Below, in pieces: positions 21,853 to 32,521 of a DNA stretch of 64,000 bases (within the stretch, counting starts at the first letter, position 1; every line of letters begins with the position of its first letter). The notes below the pieces were generated by a model, which was not told the origin of the DNA, made no database searches, and worked only from the letters and a program-made list of their open reading frames with translations. Source of the stretch: Porogramme epimiltina (taxonomy: Eukaryota > Basidiomycota > Agaricomycetes > Polyporales > Polyporaceae); the NCBI GenBank assembly GCA_900155495.1, contig FTLJ01000109.1, positions 1 through 64,000 of the forward strand, read 5' to 3'. The position numbers were made by a program, and so were the translations under genes.

Positions 21853-23850
21853 TCATATTGCACTAGCTTGGCGAGCGACCAATCCGACGCGTTGAAGGAA
21901 GTATTCGCGCAACACGGTGGTCGTCACATACTCAGCCGTCCTATGTTCAGTAGTCGAACTCGACCTGGAAATCCGACGGTCAGAGAGCTTGGACACGTCG
22001 CCGTTCAACGAAACATGCACCTCTTTCACCCTGGCGGGTATCTCCTGCAAAACTTTGCCGACACGGCACAGGCCCACCGCGAGACCCTGGCACGAGTGAC
22101 ACCACTTGCCTGCCGCGCAGGCCGCCTCAACAAGGTCCGTGGTTGTCGACGCAGGGCTGCCCGGGACTCGAGAGACTGTTTCAGAGAGCCGTGCGACGTG
22201 TTGTTCAAACCAGCGGGGTAGAGGCGGCGGGGAAGCGTACATGCGGCCCGGGACTGTCGGAGGGTATATAGGTATTGCAGGAGGGTATACAATAGGAGGA
22301 GACCTTGGTGAGTACTCCCTATCATAGGACCTATAAGAAGATTGGGAGTATCCGTAACGACCCGCGCCAATGTCCACATCCGAGAGGAGCGTCGTCGCGA
22401 TCGTGCGACATGATCGGTAGTGCAGGAGGAGGCGGTGGAATGGTATCGGCGGGGCGTGCTCCATCGCGGGATCGTACACGCCTTCGAGCGGTGTCTCTAG
22501 GATGTACTTTGACGCTACGAGCGCGTATTCCTTCACGTCATGGGAGGTAGCCAGTAGGAAGGCCAGGAGGGGCGCAGCTTTGGCTGCAGCATCCCACTGG
22601 CGCTTCAAAGTCTGAATGGTGCCCATCTCATATCTCTTGGCGGAAACCACGACGTCCAGGAGATGTCCGAGGGAAGAGGGGACCTCGGCTTCTCCAGGAT
22701 AACAGAGTTTGAGAAGCGTTGCTACCACTGTGGCGGAGTGGTCGAGCTGCATGACCGGAAGCGGTACAGCACTGGACGAGGCTGAATCCGCCTCAGCAGT
22801 GGCCGCAGCACGTACTGCTTCTTCGATCTTCGCACGGAATGCCGGAGACGCGGCCGAAAGGACGCCAGCATGTGCCCGGAACTCGACGTCATCCGACGCC
22901 CGCACGATGAGGTCCGCGCCGGGAATGCCGGACTCGAACGCCTGTGGAAGTGTATCTTCGGGCGTAGGTTGGGTTGCCGCGTCCATGATATGCGGCGCGA
23001 GGAGCTTACACGTCACGTCGACCTTGCCCTGTAGCCGGTGGAATTCATGCAGTCGAAACACGTGTCCAGCGGTGACGCCGTCGATGTTCTCTAGGCCTGG
23101 AATGTCGAGCGTGGCTGTAGAGAGTAGGATCTCCGCAGCATGCCGCCCCACGTCTTCCAATCCGGTGCGACATGCGATCGCCCACACCTGGAGGGGTTTC
23201 TGTGGCGCGTAGGCGATAAGCTCGTCACTGAGAGTGGCAATGGGAAGTTCCATCTCGTATTTGATGGCCGCTTGAAGGACGGGTTCGATGTCGTCAAAGT
23301 GGCGTCGCTTGGGCTTCAGGACAGGGTAGCAGATGCGCATAAGGGCCTCGAGGATGACTCCACTTTCTGAAACGTCGATGACAGGTACGTCGCGTCTTGT
23401 AGATTCTGGGGTCTTGGCGCTCGCCTGGGGTTGTGGAAGAGAGAGTAGGGTCTCAAAAACAGGAGAGGCCTCGAGAAGGATTTGGCTGTGGATGCGAAAC
23501 TCAAAGGCGTCGACCGTACGCAGGACAAGGTCGGAGGTAGCGCGATTGAAGGGAGGAGGAACTTCGTGGAGCTCCATCCGAGGGAGGGACTCAGAAGGGA
23601 TGTCTTTGGTTTCGGGGAATGGAGGCCCGGCTCTCGTCGACTCGGCGCTAGTATGAACGAACTCAGGAGGACTCGGAGTTCGGACTGGTAAGGGGATATG
23701 CACAGTCACTGGTCTGGGAGAGGGAATCGGCGCTGGAATTCTGATAGGAGGTGCGAGTATGATTTCTGTCGGGCTTGGAGACAGAGAGGCACCTCTATGC
23801 CAGTTTACAGGCATGGGGATCTTCAATGGCGGCTCTGGCAATGGGATCAT
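21853..23850 (-). CDS. Double BTB/POZ-domain protein (BTB-5), long form
   Basis: Single open frame of 665 aa, the longest of the set. A proline-rich N-terminal extension of about 95 residues (repeated short P-I-P / P-L-P runs) is unique to this copy. The first BTB is at about 100-190 (TSDLVLRTVDAFEFRIHSQI), followed by BACK-like helices with KPLQVWAIACRTGLE. The second BTB is near 308 (ADLIVRASDDVEFRAHAGVL). A Tyr/Pro-rich linker follows, then G-K-W-C-H-S-C near residue 590. The terminal intron found in the other copies is not evident; the frame continues about 70 residues beyond the motif to ARQASAI. The proline extension could recruit SH3 or WW partners, which is inference. Confidence 0.82.
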   Translation of the reverse strand: MIPLPEPPLKIPMPVNWHRGASLSPSPTEIILAPPIRIPAPIPSPRPVTVHIPLPVRTPSPPEFVHTSAESTRAGPPFPETKDIPSESLPRMELHEVPPPFNRATSDLVLRTVDAFEFRIHSQILLEASPVFETLLSLPQPQASAKTPESTRRDVPVIDVSESGVILEALMRICYPVLKPKRRHFDDIEPVLQAAIKYEMELPIATLSDELIAYAPQKPLQVWAIACRTGLEDVGRHAAEILLSTATLDIPGLENIDGVTAGHVFRLHEFHRLQGKVDVTCKLLAPHIMDAATQPTPEDTLPQAFESGIPGADLIVRASDDVEFRAHAGVLSAASPAFRAKIEEAVRAAATAEADSASSSAVPLPVMQLDHSATVVATLLKLCYPGEAEVPSSLGHLLDVVVSAKRYEMGTIQTLKRQWDAAAKAAPLLAFLLATSHDVKEYALVASKYILETPLEGVYDPAMEHAPPIPFHRLLLHYRSCRTIATTLLSDVDIGAGRYGYSQSSYRSYDREYSPRSPPIVYPPAIPIYPPTVPGRMYASPPPLPRWFEQHVARLSETVSRVPGSPASTTTDLVEAACAAGKWCHSCQGLAVGLCRVGKVLQEIPARVKEVHVSLNGDVSKLSDRRISRSSSTTEHRTAEYVTTTVLREYFLQRVGLVARQASAI

Positions 23851-24446
23851 GGGGGTGACAGGTGAACGTTCAGTCTTTCCTAAGGCACGGCCCGGGAGGG
23901 TCTGACACTGGAGCCTGGAGTCACACTGGATTCTCCCACGACCAGCCGCCGGAGCCGATCCTAAAAGCGGTGTGTTGATGAACCAACTTGAAGGTCATGT
24001 GCCTACGAGCCTGAGGAATGGACTCGACATGAGTCCGCCAGCGACTTGTCTTGATTGTCGAGTCGAGCAGCTTCAATCACCTCAGTTACGAGTCATTACC
24101 ACCCCGAATCTCAAATCACGAGCATCTTCCTCACCACCATAACACTACGCCGAAAATCGGGGCTATTCATCCCGCGGGCTCGACAGTACAACTCCGAGTC
24201 TAGTAGGAATGATGAATCAAAGTATTCTCCCTAGATCCTACGACACATGTGGCCACCCGTCATAGGTACGGGCCGAGCCCTTAGGGTCATTGTTGCGTTA
24301 TGGTGGTACTGAAGGTGGCCCTTCGTCAACCAAGTCTCCAGTCAAGTCATAAATACAACCCATTATTGTTCTATTTTTTGCGGAGCTGGTTATTGTACTA
24401 TTCGAATAGCCAAAATACAGTATAATCTAACGATTTCTCATCTCGA
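23851..24446. other. Intergenic between BTB-5 and BTB-6
   Basis: About 600 bp without a supported gene; it holds the promoter of BTB-5 and the 3' region of BTB-6. Confidence 0.5.
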
Positions 24447-26133
24447 TCAGATTCTAAAGGGCATCTAATAGAGGGCCTTCGGTTTAGCAGGTTTTGGCAC
24501 CGCATAGCGACCAAGTGCTGCTCACCTTGTCTATGGCGTCGGAGACGCTACGCGGGAGCGTCGCCCCCAACCGGATGATATCCGCTGCGACGTTGGAGCA
24601 ACACCCGCACCAGGGTACAGCCGGCGCGAGGCTCTGTGCGACCGACTTTTCGAAGTACTCTAGAGCGGAGATCATCTTGCCGCCAGGCCGCTTGATCATA
24701 TCTTGCTCCATTCCTATGCGCCGTTCAAGCATCCAGAACGTCCCCGTGGTGCAGCACCCCGGCTTGCACCGCTCACGCGGAACGTGCCTGCTGATCTTCG
24801 AGTGAGGCTTCCCACGCTCTTCCTGGGCGCCATTCACCCTCGCGGGGGTTTGCGGCGCGTGTAAGGCGCCGGCGGTCTTCCACAGGTGGCGGCTGGACTG
24901 GAATGTTGTGCGCACGACCTCGACCACCTGCTGTTGGTAGTCGAGGAGCCGTTGGTAGACGGACGCCGAAGATTGCTCCATCTCCGAGACGTACGTTGGC
25001 CCCAGCTCAAGATGTAGGGTCTCCCGCGCAGCAACCCGTGCGAGGCCGAAACAGCCGGCTTGCACGGCGGCGAAGAAAGCGTTGTAGGGCGAGAGGTGCG
25101 CGAGGTGGGCCCAGTGTTTGTCGAGCATGTCTGTGATGCGTGTCATGTCGTATTTGTCTGCCGCTTCCACCAGGGCAAGCGTGAGGCGAATGTCGTCCGG
25201 GAGGCGGTCTTCGGTGCCCGGATAGCAGAGGCGGAGGAACTCGCCGAGGACCTTCCCCTCTTCTTTGAGATATAGAATCGCGCCCCCAGGTGCTTGTGCG
25301 CATTGCTCTACCTGTTCTCGAAGGACCGGTGAGTTCATGCATAGAATACCTTTGTGTACCGGATATTCGACGTCGTCTGATGCCCGGCAGGTCAGGTCTG
25401 GAAATAAGACTGTCGAGAAGAACATCGCGAGACATCCTTGCCGCCCGAGCCCTTGCTCGCAGACGTTGGACGATTGAAGCATAGCGTTGGAACGCGTCAG
25501 CATGAGGGCACCCGACCCCGCTGCGGATACCCGACGAGCCTCATGGAACTTCACGAGGCGGAAATAGTCCCCCGCGCTGACCCCTTTGACGTCCATGATG
25601 AATTCAGCGACGGGCACGAACTCCCCCCGGTCGTCATACGTCCCAAGCTGCCGAAGGCGCAGCGTTCGCTCTGCGCCGCGCCGCGCGACCTCCTCGAGGC
25701 CGAGGCGGCAGCCGATCGCCCACACCTGCAGCGGGCGGTCCTGCGCAAACGCGAGCAGCTCCTCCGTGAGCACCAAAACGGGCCACTCCATCATGTACTT
25801 GAGCGCCGCGTCGAGGATTGGGGTGATCTCGTCGAGGGTGCGGGTGTGGGACGGCTTCCCGATGGGGTAGATGATGCGGAGGAGAGCATCGAGGACAGTA
25901 CTGTGTTCGACAAGGGATACTACAGGGGTTTGGGGGGTGTTGGATGGGCGCAATGATGGGCTGCTTGGTTGGGCATCGGCAATCATATTGTCGAATATTT
26001 GGGAGGCGGCGACGAGGATTTGGCTGAAAACGTGGAAATAGACACCGTCGGAGCTTTCAAGGACAAGGTCGGTTGTAGAGCGGTTGAAGGGGGCGGCCGC
26101 TGTTCTATGTTTGGGAGTCGTTGCATCCATCAT
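24447..26133 (-). CDS. Double BTB/POZ-domain protein (BTB-6)
   Basis: Predicted 541 aa and the closest sibling of BTB-4. First BTB near residue 18 (TDLVLESSDGVYFHVFSQIL), BACK-like helices with RPLQVWAIGCRLGLEEVARR, second BTB near 250 (PDLTCRASDDVEYPVHKGIL). The C-terminal motif is P-W-C-G-C-C then ADIIRLGATLP. The ATG at 26133 is used; a frame six bases longer begins with TTG. A phase-0 intron (24525-24465) with a textbook branch site (CTGCTAAAC) joins to a last exon coding MPFRI and a stop. The high GC third positions shared with BTB-4 suggest both are expressed genes. Confidence 0.84.
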
Positions 26134-27191
26134 GGGCAATTGGTACTACTATCCCATAGAGTAAGCTGGCAACTTCACAGTGGCACCCCCGCCGGTTTCT
26201 GGGCCCACCTTCAAATGTGACACTGTTTGGCCGGCGTCAGTGTCTTGCTATGAGCTTGAATGGTCCCTTGTAGTGGTAGAGGTGTAGTTGAGCGGACAAG
26301 GTCGTTGGGTAGCGTAGGGTGCTGCGACCTCGATGAGGTAGTAGGGTGCTACTGCCACCTCACGGATGGCGTAGGGTGGTACATCTTCTGCGGTATACGG
26401 TGCTGCATCCTCGTGCGATCGTGCAAGAGCGCAGACTTCTGGCGCAGAGCCCATATATCAGCTTAATCCAACTATGACTCAAAGCTGTCTCACCTAAAAA
26501 GGCATGTCGCGACACGGCGGGACTTCGTAGCGCACGTGATGCTTCCTTGGGCAAAAACCCATCACAGGTGTCCTAACGGTGTGCCTAGGCCATCCCCAAT
26601 GAATCCGGCCATGGTCGCCATGGTGGTGCTGGTCATTCCAAGTCGATTACAGCGCCACAAGGGGAGTTGAGTTTCGTAAAGAGAGAGCCGTCGCCTAGAC
26701 ACGCGGTGCATGAATCAGCATGCAGAACGCATGCTCGGAAGTCTTCTCGCACACTACTACGGGGCCCGGGCACTGTACGCAGCACTTTCAGCGAGTTTCT
26801 TGCCGAGTAGAATGTACGACGGACCTCGGGCATTTGTCGCGATCTCAGGACTTGAAGAAGTGCTCGAAGCTTGTGCAGGGCGAAACCACAACGCAAGTCT
26901 TGCCTCGCCGACAGCTCGCGCACTCGGACGGAGAAGTACAGAGCCCATCTAGTACCTGGCATTGGGTAAAGTATTCGTACATGCGGCGAACGGTATCTCT
27001 AAACTCCTTCCCCGAGGCCCGCGCTGCGCCCGCGTGGCGCCGCGCGACCGGACAGCAATAAACTAATGGTGGGTGCGATTAGGTATGTGTGCGCGAGATG
27101 ACTATAAATGCAGAGACAACGGCGGAGAGCAACGGGATACGGAGCGCTAGCGTTGGATGCGGGGCAGAGAGGAAAACGGAAGCGTAGCAGC
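26134..27191. other. Intergenic region upstream of BTB-6 and downstream of HMG-CoA synthase
   Basis: About 1 kb. It contains a short tandem repeat (26310-26415). On the minus strand about 26650-26950 has Cys-rich pieces in shifting frames (KCCVQCPGPVVVC) that look like a worn-out zinc-binding protein, but stops interrupt them and I cannot support a gene. Confidence 0.4.
26310..26415. repeat. Degenerate tandem repeat, about four units
   Basis: Units of about 24-33 bp related to GTAGGGTGCTGCGACCTC recur four times. On the minus strand they sit in an ATG-started 68-codon frame (26454-26248) giving repeated A-P-Y / P-P-Y blocks (AAPYTAEDVPPYAIREVAVA). Whether that frame is translated is unknown. 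Confidence 0.45.
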
Positions 27192-29019
27192 TCACGCCTT
27201 CTCGCGGCGCGCGTACTTGCGGCGGTACTTGCTGTCGATGCTCTCGAGGTAGAAGCCACCAGGCCAGATGTTCTCGAGCGAACCCTCAGGCACGTACGAG
27301 CCCGCGTTGTGGTTCTTCTCGCGGAGCTGAGAGACGAAGATCGTCAGTACAAGGCGCATGTACCCACGTAGCGACGTGGAAAACTCACCGTGAGCGCGTC
27401 GACGTAGTCCTGGCACGGGACGAGCTTCATGCTCTCGAGGCGGCGGATGAGGTCCATCTTCTCGCGAATCTCGGTCGTGTCGCCGCGGACCTTGATGGTG
27501 AAGAACGAGGACGCGAGGCCGGAGCCGAACGCGAACATGCTGATGCGCTTGCCCTTGATGTCCGCGGGCTCGACGCTCGCGAGGAGGGACGCGAGGCCGC
27601 CGTAGAGCGACGCGGTGTACATGTTGCCGCAGCGGCGCGCGCAGCGCATGCCCTTCTCGACGACGCCGTCGAACTGCTCCTTCGCGACGCCCATGAACGT
27701 CTTCTCGAGCGTCTTGTCCGTGAGCGACGCCTTGTACGGCTGCGCGAGCCACGCGTCGCGGTCGGGCACGTTCGCGAAGCGCGGCGCGTCGGGGTTCGCG
27801 AGGAAGTCGTTGTAGACGAGGCGCGCGTGCGCCTTCTGCACCATCTTGCCGTACGGCGAGTGGAAGACGGGGAAGTCGACGTCCGTGAGCGAGAACGCGG
27901 GCCCGGCGAGGCCCTGCGCCTTCTTCGCCTTGGCGTGCTTGGTGCGGAACGCCTTGTACGACGCGTCGATGGCGGAGATGTACGCCGAGATGGAGAGCGG
28001 GCCGTCGACCTCGGGGTACTCCGAGTCGAGCTTGGGCTTGTAGAAGTCGTACGTGTTCGCCATGTGCGTGCCGTGGATGGCTGCGCGGGGTCGCAAAACA
28101 GGGGTCAGCCACGCGTCCGGGAAGGAGATGGGAATCGGGGCGCGGATGGGGAAAGAGGGGAACGAGTGCGCGGGAACGCCGGCTCGCGCGCGAGGCACGA
28201 GAAGCAGCGAAAGTGCGCTCGAACCATTTGTTGCGCGCGACCGCACTACTTGTCCCGAAATCGGCGCCCCCTGCAACGCGGTGGATATGCCGAGACAGAA
28301 ATAGGACACTCACGTTCGAGCGCAAGCGGCGCGTCGGGGCCGATGAGGATCGCGACCGCGCCCGCACCACCGGTCGGGCGACCGCTGCCCTCGGCGTAGA
28401 TGGCGATGTCGCCACCGACGACGATCGCGTTCCGGCCGTCCCAGGACGCGGACTCGACCCAGTTGACTGCGTTGAAGAGGGCGGCGGTGGAGCCGTAGCA
28501 GGCGTTCTTGGAGTCAACACCCTCGATGTCGGTGTTGCCCGCCTCGGCAAAGTAGTCCATGAGGACGGTCTTAGTCGATTTTGACTTGTCGATGATGGTC
28601 TCGGTGCCGACGTCAATGCGGCCGATGGAGTTGGGGTCGATGTTGTACTTCTCAATCAGGCTGGTGACAGCTGGATGCACGCGACACGTCAGAGGGGGAA
28701 GGAAGGACAGAGAAGCGAGGGACGCGACGCACCGGTGAGCGCGAAGGTGTTGATGTCCTCGCGGTCATCGCAGCAGGCCATGAACTTTTGGCCGAGACCG
28801 ATGGTGTACTTGCCCTTGGGGACGCTGTCGAAGACCTCGAGCTCCTCCTCTGAGATGCACTACGAGCGGGCGAGACATGAAGACGGCAGCGGGAGACAGG
28901 ACGCGTGAAACACGTACACGCTGGGGGAAGTACATCTCCATCGCGAGGATACCGACATCCTTGGGGCGGGAAGCGGGCGCGACGTCCTGGCTGGTGGAAG
29001 CGTTGAGGGGGACGGTCAT
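27192..29019 (-). CDS. ERG13: Hydroxymethylglutaryl-CoA synthase
   Basis: Condenses acetyl-CoA with acetoacetyl-CoA to HMG-CoA, the first committed step toward mevalonate, ergosterol and other isoprenoids; cytosolic. Five exons (29019-28918, 28859-28733, 28670-28314, 28080-27389, 27326-27192) sum in frame to 470 aa, the normal length. Diagnostic motifs: [15 protein letters not shown] at the start, the catalytic cysteine in [42 protein letters not shown] with CoA-site residues, [12 protein letters not shown] containing the active-site histidine, and [10 protein letters not shown]. Codon use is strongly GC-biased, typical of a highly expressed housekeeping gene, unlike the BTB genes around it. 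A TATA-like run is about 100 bp upstream. Confidence 0.97.
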
Positions 29020-30213
29020 GTTTGCTGTGGTGAGGGGCGGGCGAGGCGGAGCGTGTTTTGGGCGGGGATGGAGAAGGAGGCAAGGAGCGGAATGTCGAGG
29101 CGGGGCGGCGGATTAGGAGTTATATAGAAAAAGAGAGATGAGACGAGGCCCGGGATATTATTTTGATGGACGAGCCGTCGTACCATCCCCGCGCCGTCTA
29201 TGGGCGTCTAAAATCCATGTCCCCTCATTGGTCCTCCCCGCGCCGCGTCCGACGGTCCTGCTGCTCATCGCACGACTCGTCCACCTCCCGCCGCGTCGCG
29301 CCCAAGCCTTGTTTCCGTATTCCGACCCGGCATATCCTCTCCCTCGCTCCCTCGCTCCATTTCGCAGCGCAGCCCGTTGCCAGAACAATAACACCCCGGA
29401 CACCCCTACAAGCCCCGTGCAGGCCACGAGACTCCTGTTTCTCCCCCGCCGCTCCCGAATGCCGTATGGCCTCTGCCATGCTGTAGTCTCGCGCCCCATG
29501 TCTGGGTCTTGTACGTTCTCGTTATCCTACCCGCGTCTTCTGCACACCACCCACGCACCCCTTGGCCACGCCCCCCGCCGTATCCGAGGCCATTTTACGA
29601 CATGCACACCCACACACGCCTCGCACATCACACCATGCCCGAATTATCAAAATCGTCCTCAGTCCCGACCCAGTCCCGTGTCGGCGCCGTGTCTGCTGCC
29701 TCTCGGTGGTGCAACTGGTTCCCGGGCTTATCCTCCATCGGACAATCGGGATGAAACGTTGCACTGGTCCTGTCCTCCAAGAACGCTTAATGATCCCTGC
29801 CCCCCGGCAGACACAGCGCCCGTCCGGGGCGAACGGAGCGCGGAGAGCAGTTGGGTGCCGTTGCGGTGTGTGGCTATCGGTGTTCTGAAGAGAACGTCCG
29901 CCGATACCGGTTTTTAACCGGACTACTCTGCAGTGCGGTGCTCTGCGCGCCGTAAGTCGATCCTGAACTAATATTGAACGTGGACCCCCAACCTCTTTAT
30001 TCGCATTCGCCCCGCACGCGCTGGCCTCGGCGTACGGCACCGGGCATTGGGGGGAGCTAGAAGCTCGCCTCTTGGCGGTTTCGAGGTAGTATTCCTAGCG
30101 CGCGACCACTCAGGCGGTGACATTTGAGTAGATTCTATGTGCGTAGTACATAGCGATATAATATACAAATGTCCGCATATGCATCTAATCCCGTGCCCTC
30201 GAGCAAGCACCGT
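29020..30213. other. Intergenic, HMG-CoA synthase promoter side
   Basis: About 1.2 kb. The first 800 bp are C-rich on the + strand and contain a long but low-complexity open frame (Pro/Arg/Ser) that I regard as non-coding promoter sequence. The rest flanks the 3' end of BTB-7. A block near 30000-30080 (GCACGCGCTGGC...ACACCGGG-like) resembles one near 32240-32280, consistent with duplication of BTB-7/BTB-8 together with flanking DNA. Confidence 0.45.
29120..29128 (-). promoter_or_regulatory. TATA-like element of HMG-CoA synthase
   Basis: Minus-strand TCTATATAA about 100 bp upstream of the ATG at 29019. Confidence 0.45.
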
Positions 30214-31881
30214 TTATATCTTGAGGACCGTCTAACGAACGCGATATCAGTCCAGACACGATCAGCAAGACCTATGAGGAAAGAGGGCAGTTCAACTTAC
30301 TTTCTCAATTGCAGCTGTTATGGATGGCTGTAAAGTGTCCTCGATATTTAACATGGCTAGCGTGTAACTGTTCCATTCGTCTCTTCTGCCGCACGGCCAA
30401 ATGTACCCATCGGGATGCCTAACTCGGGAGAGTAGGGAATGAACGCTAAAGCGCCCAGCGAAACGTTCCCCGGGGCCCCGGTCGCCGTTTTCCATGTCAG
30501 ATGTCGTCAAATTGAGGCCATCCCTCACCCATGCGAGGGAAGAGGCCGGAATACGCTCGTTGTCGGAGGAATAACTTACGTATTTGTCATTCCCAGTGGC
30601 GATCCGGGACATTACAGACACCCATTCTGACTGCGTTCGCTTGATCTCGACAGCGACAGACTTAACACAGTCGCCGTGGTACTCGATGAGGCATTGGTAC
30701 GCCTTGGCTGGAGTATTCTCCATTTCCTGGTGGTAAGACCCGACTAGAGCCTTTTCGAGGGTTCCTTTTGCAGCAACGCAGGCCAGCGATGAATCTAGTG
30801 ACATGCGCTGCTTCGCTACACAGTACGCCTGTAAGGGGGCCGCGTTGGCATGCTCGTCCCAACAACGCTTCACGATCTTGTAAACCCGAGACATTCTGTG
30901 CTTTTGGGCAGCTACCATTAGATCCGCTAGGGCTCCGAGATCGCCGGGCAGCTCCGACTCTTCTCCCTGGTAGCACACCCGTAGGAGCTCGCAGAATACA
31001 TCTGTACGAAGATCCACCTTTACCACGGGACGGCCTGTAGCACCGGGCGACGTGGGGGTATCCGAGGGCGGTACTTGGGGAATGAGGGTGGGAGAGTTGA
31101 GTGAGATGATGACTGCATGGGCCGCAATTTGGCAACCGTCCGAACACTCGATGCTGACGTCCGGGGGTGGTAACATCGGCATGAGTGAAGGTTGAAAGTT
31201 TGCGAGTGAGGGAGGTTCCGAAGCCGGGGATACGGGATCGGGGATGTAGTCTAGGGGGTCAGAGGCAGGACGAAGAAAGGCACGGAGACGGAAAAATTGG
31301 CCAGCTGTGACCCCATCCAATACTCCTATACCATCCTGTGTGAGGAGCGTCTCCAGAGTCGATATTGGGGTCTCGGGAGCAAGGGTCCTTTTTCGAATCT
31401 CCAATGCTGCTTCTCGGACGATAGCGTCCAGCCCTGTCCGGCTGGCGATTGCCCATACGCGAAGGGGTCTAACAGGCATCAGCGCGTGGAGATCGCGCTT
31501 CAGGAGGGTGATAGGCCACTCCATGATGTACTTCAGCGCCGCTTGAAGTACTGGGAGAATATCTTCCGGCTCCGATGCGAAGTCGGGCTTGTTCACGGGG
31601 TAGCAGAGGAGAAGGAGGTGCCGCAGCGTTTTGCTGTCCTCGGCGACGTCGACGACAAGGCCCGCATGGGCTTCTCCTTCGCCGTGAGGTGGCTGAGGAA
31701 TGTCGAACATGTCCTCGAACACTGGTGAGGCCTCCGAGAGGATGCTGCGATGGACGTGGAAATCGACGTGGTCAGAGGAGCGTAGGATAATATCCGCGGA
31801 TTTCCGGTTGAATGGCGATTCCGCAATTGTGGTTGTAGGTGCTGTTGCTGTAGTAGGCAAGCTCCCTGGTATGTTGTCCAT
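30214..31881 (-). CDS. Double BTB/POZ-domain protein (BTB-7)
   Basis: Predicted 532 aa. The first BTB starts near residue 25 (ADIILRSSDHVDFHVHRSIL), then BACK-like helices; the second BTB starts about 242 (PDVSIECSDGCQIAAHAVII). The C-terminus has I-W-P-C-G-R-R in place of W-C-x-x-C. It is therefore in a second subfamily with BTB-9 and, less closely, BTB-8. The ATG at 31881 (MDNIPGS) is preferred; the frame is open upstream to 32004 but the extra residues have no counterpart in BTB-8. A 69-nt phase-0 intron (30300-30232) with branch TGCTGAT leads to a last exon coding TVLKI. An alternative acceptor would leave only 29 nt and is unlikely. Confidence 0.82.
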
Positions 31882-32521
31882 TATCGCGGCCACCCTTTCT
31901 GTCAAACTTAGAGGATACTGTTGACTGATGAATGCTCGAAGAAGATTGGGGATAAGGGTGGCTATAGCGCGCGCCCGGTGGATAGATTGCGAAGTACATA
32001 TCACGTGCCAGGGAGCCTTGGCGGGCGTGCGGACACGTACGACGCGGACGAGTCAATCAACGGTATCTTGCCTCCATCTGTCATGTTGGGTGCTGCCGCG
32101 AAGTCTTGTGGGAAGCATCCGGATTCCGAAGTACTTTATATCGGATGCCATGTGCAGCGGCTTTCGACCTGAGCCTTGCAGCTGCTAAAGAGCATGCGGT
32201 GTACACCAGTATAACGTCCCAATCTCTTCACTCACTAGTTTTGCCCTGCACACGCTGGCTTACTATACGACACCGGGGGGTGAGGGGGTTCAAAACCGTC
32301 CGCCTTGGACGGCTCGCGGCGATCCGAGTAACCATACTAGCCTAATGTGTCGATGCACGAAGTCCGGGCGGACCTCTACATAGCTTGCGTCTCATGGAAT
32401 GATCATTTGTTGTGTATGGAATCCGGTCAAGTATATGAGAAATGGGGAAGGAACTGAGACTACGACAAAAGCAATCCCATCGCACGGACGATAGCCATCC
32501 TTTGCATCGGGGTTGTAACCT
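31882..32521. other. Intergenic between BTB-7 and BTB-8
   Basis: About 640 bp holding the BTB-7 promoter and the BTB-8 3' region. No further gene is supported. Confidence 0.5.

Noticed and set aside
27827..28399. Open frames on + across HMG-CoA synthase exons
   Set aside because: Antisense shadows of a GC-biased gene whose minus-strand model is complete and in frame.
29138..29917. 259-codon + strand open frame upstream of HMG-CoA synthase
   Set aside because: Low-complexity Pro/Arg/Ser product in C-rich promoter DNA, overlapping frames on both strands, no splice structure or motif.
30272..30300. 29-nt version of the BTB-7 terminal intron (acceptor CCTCATAG)
   Set aside because: Too short for splicing in basidiomycetes; the 69-nt version has a branch site and yields TVLKI like the siblings.
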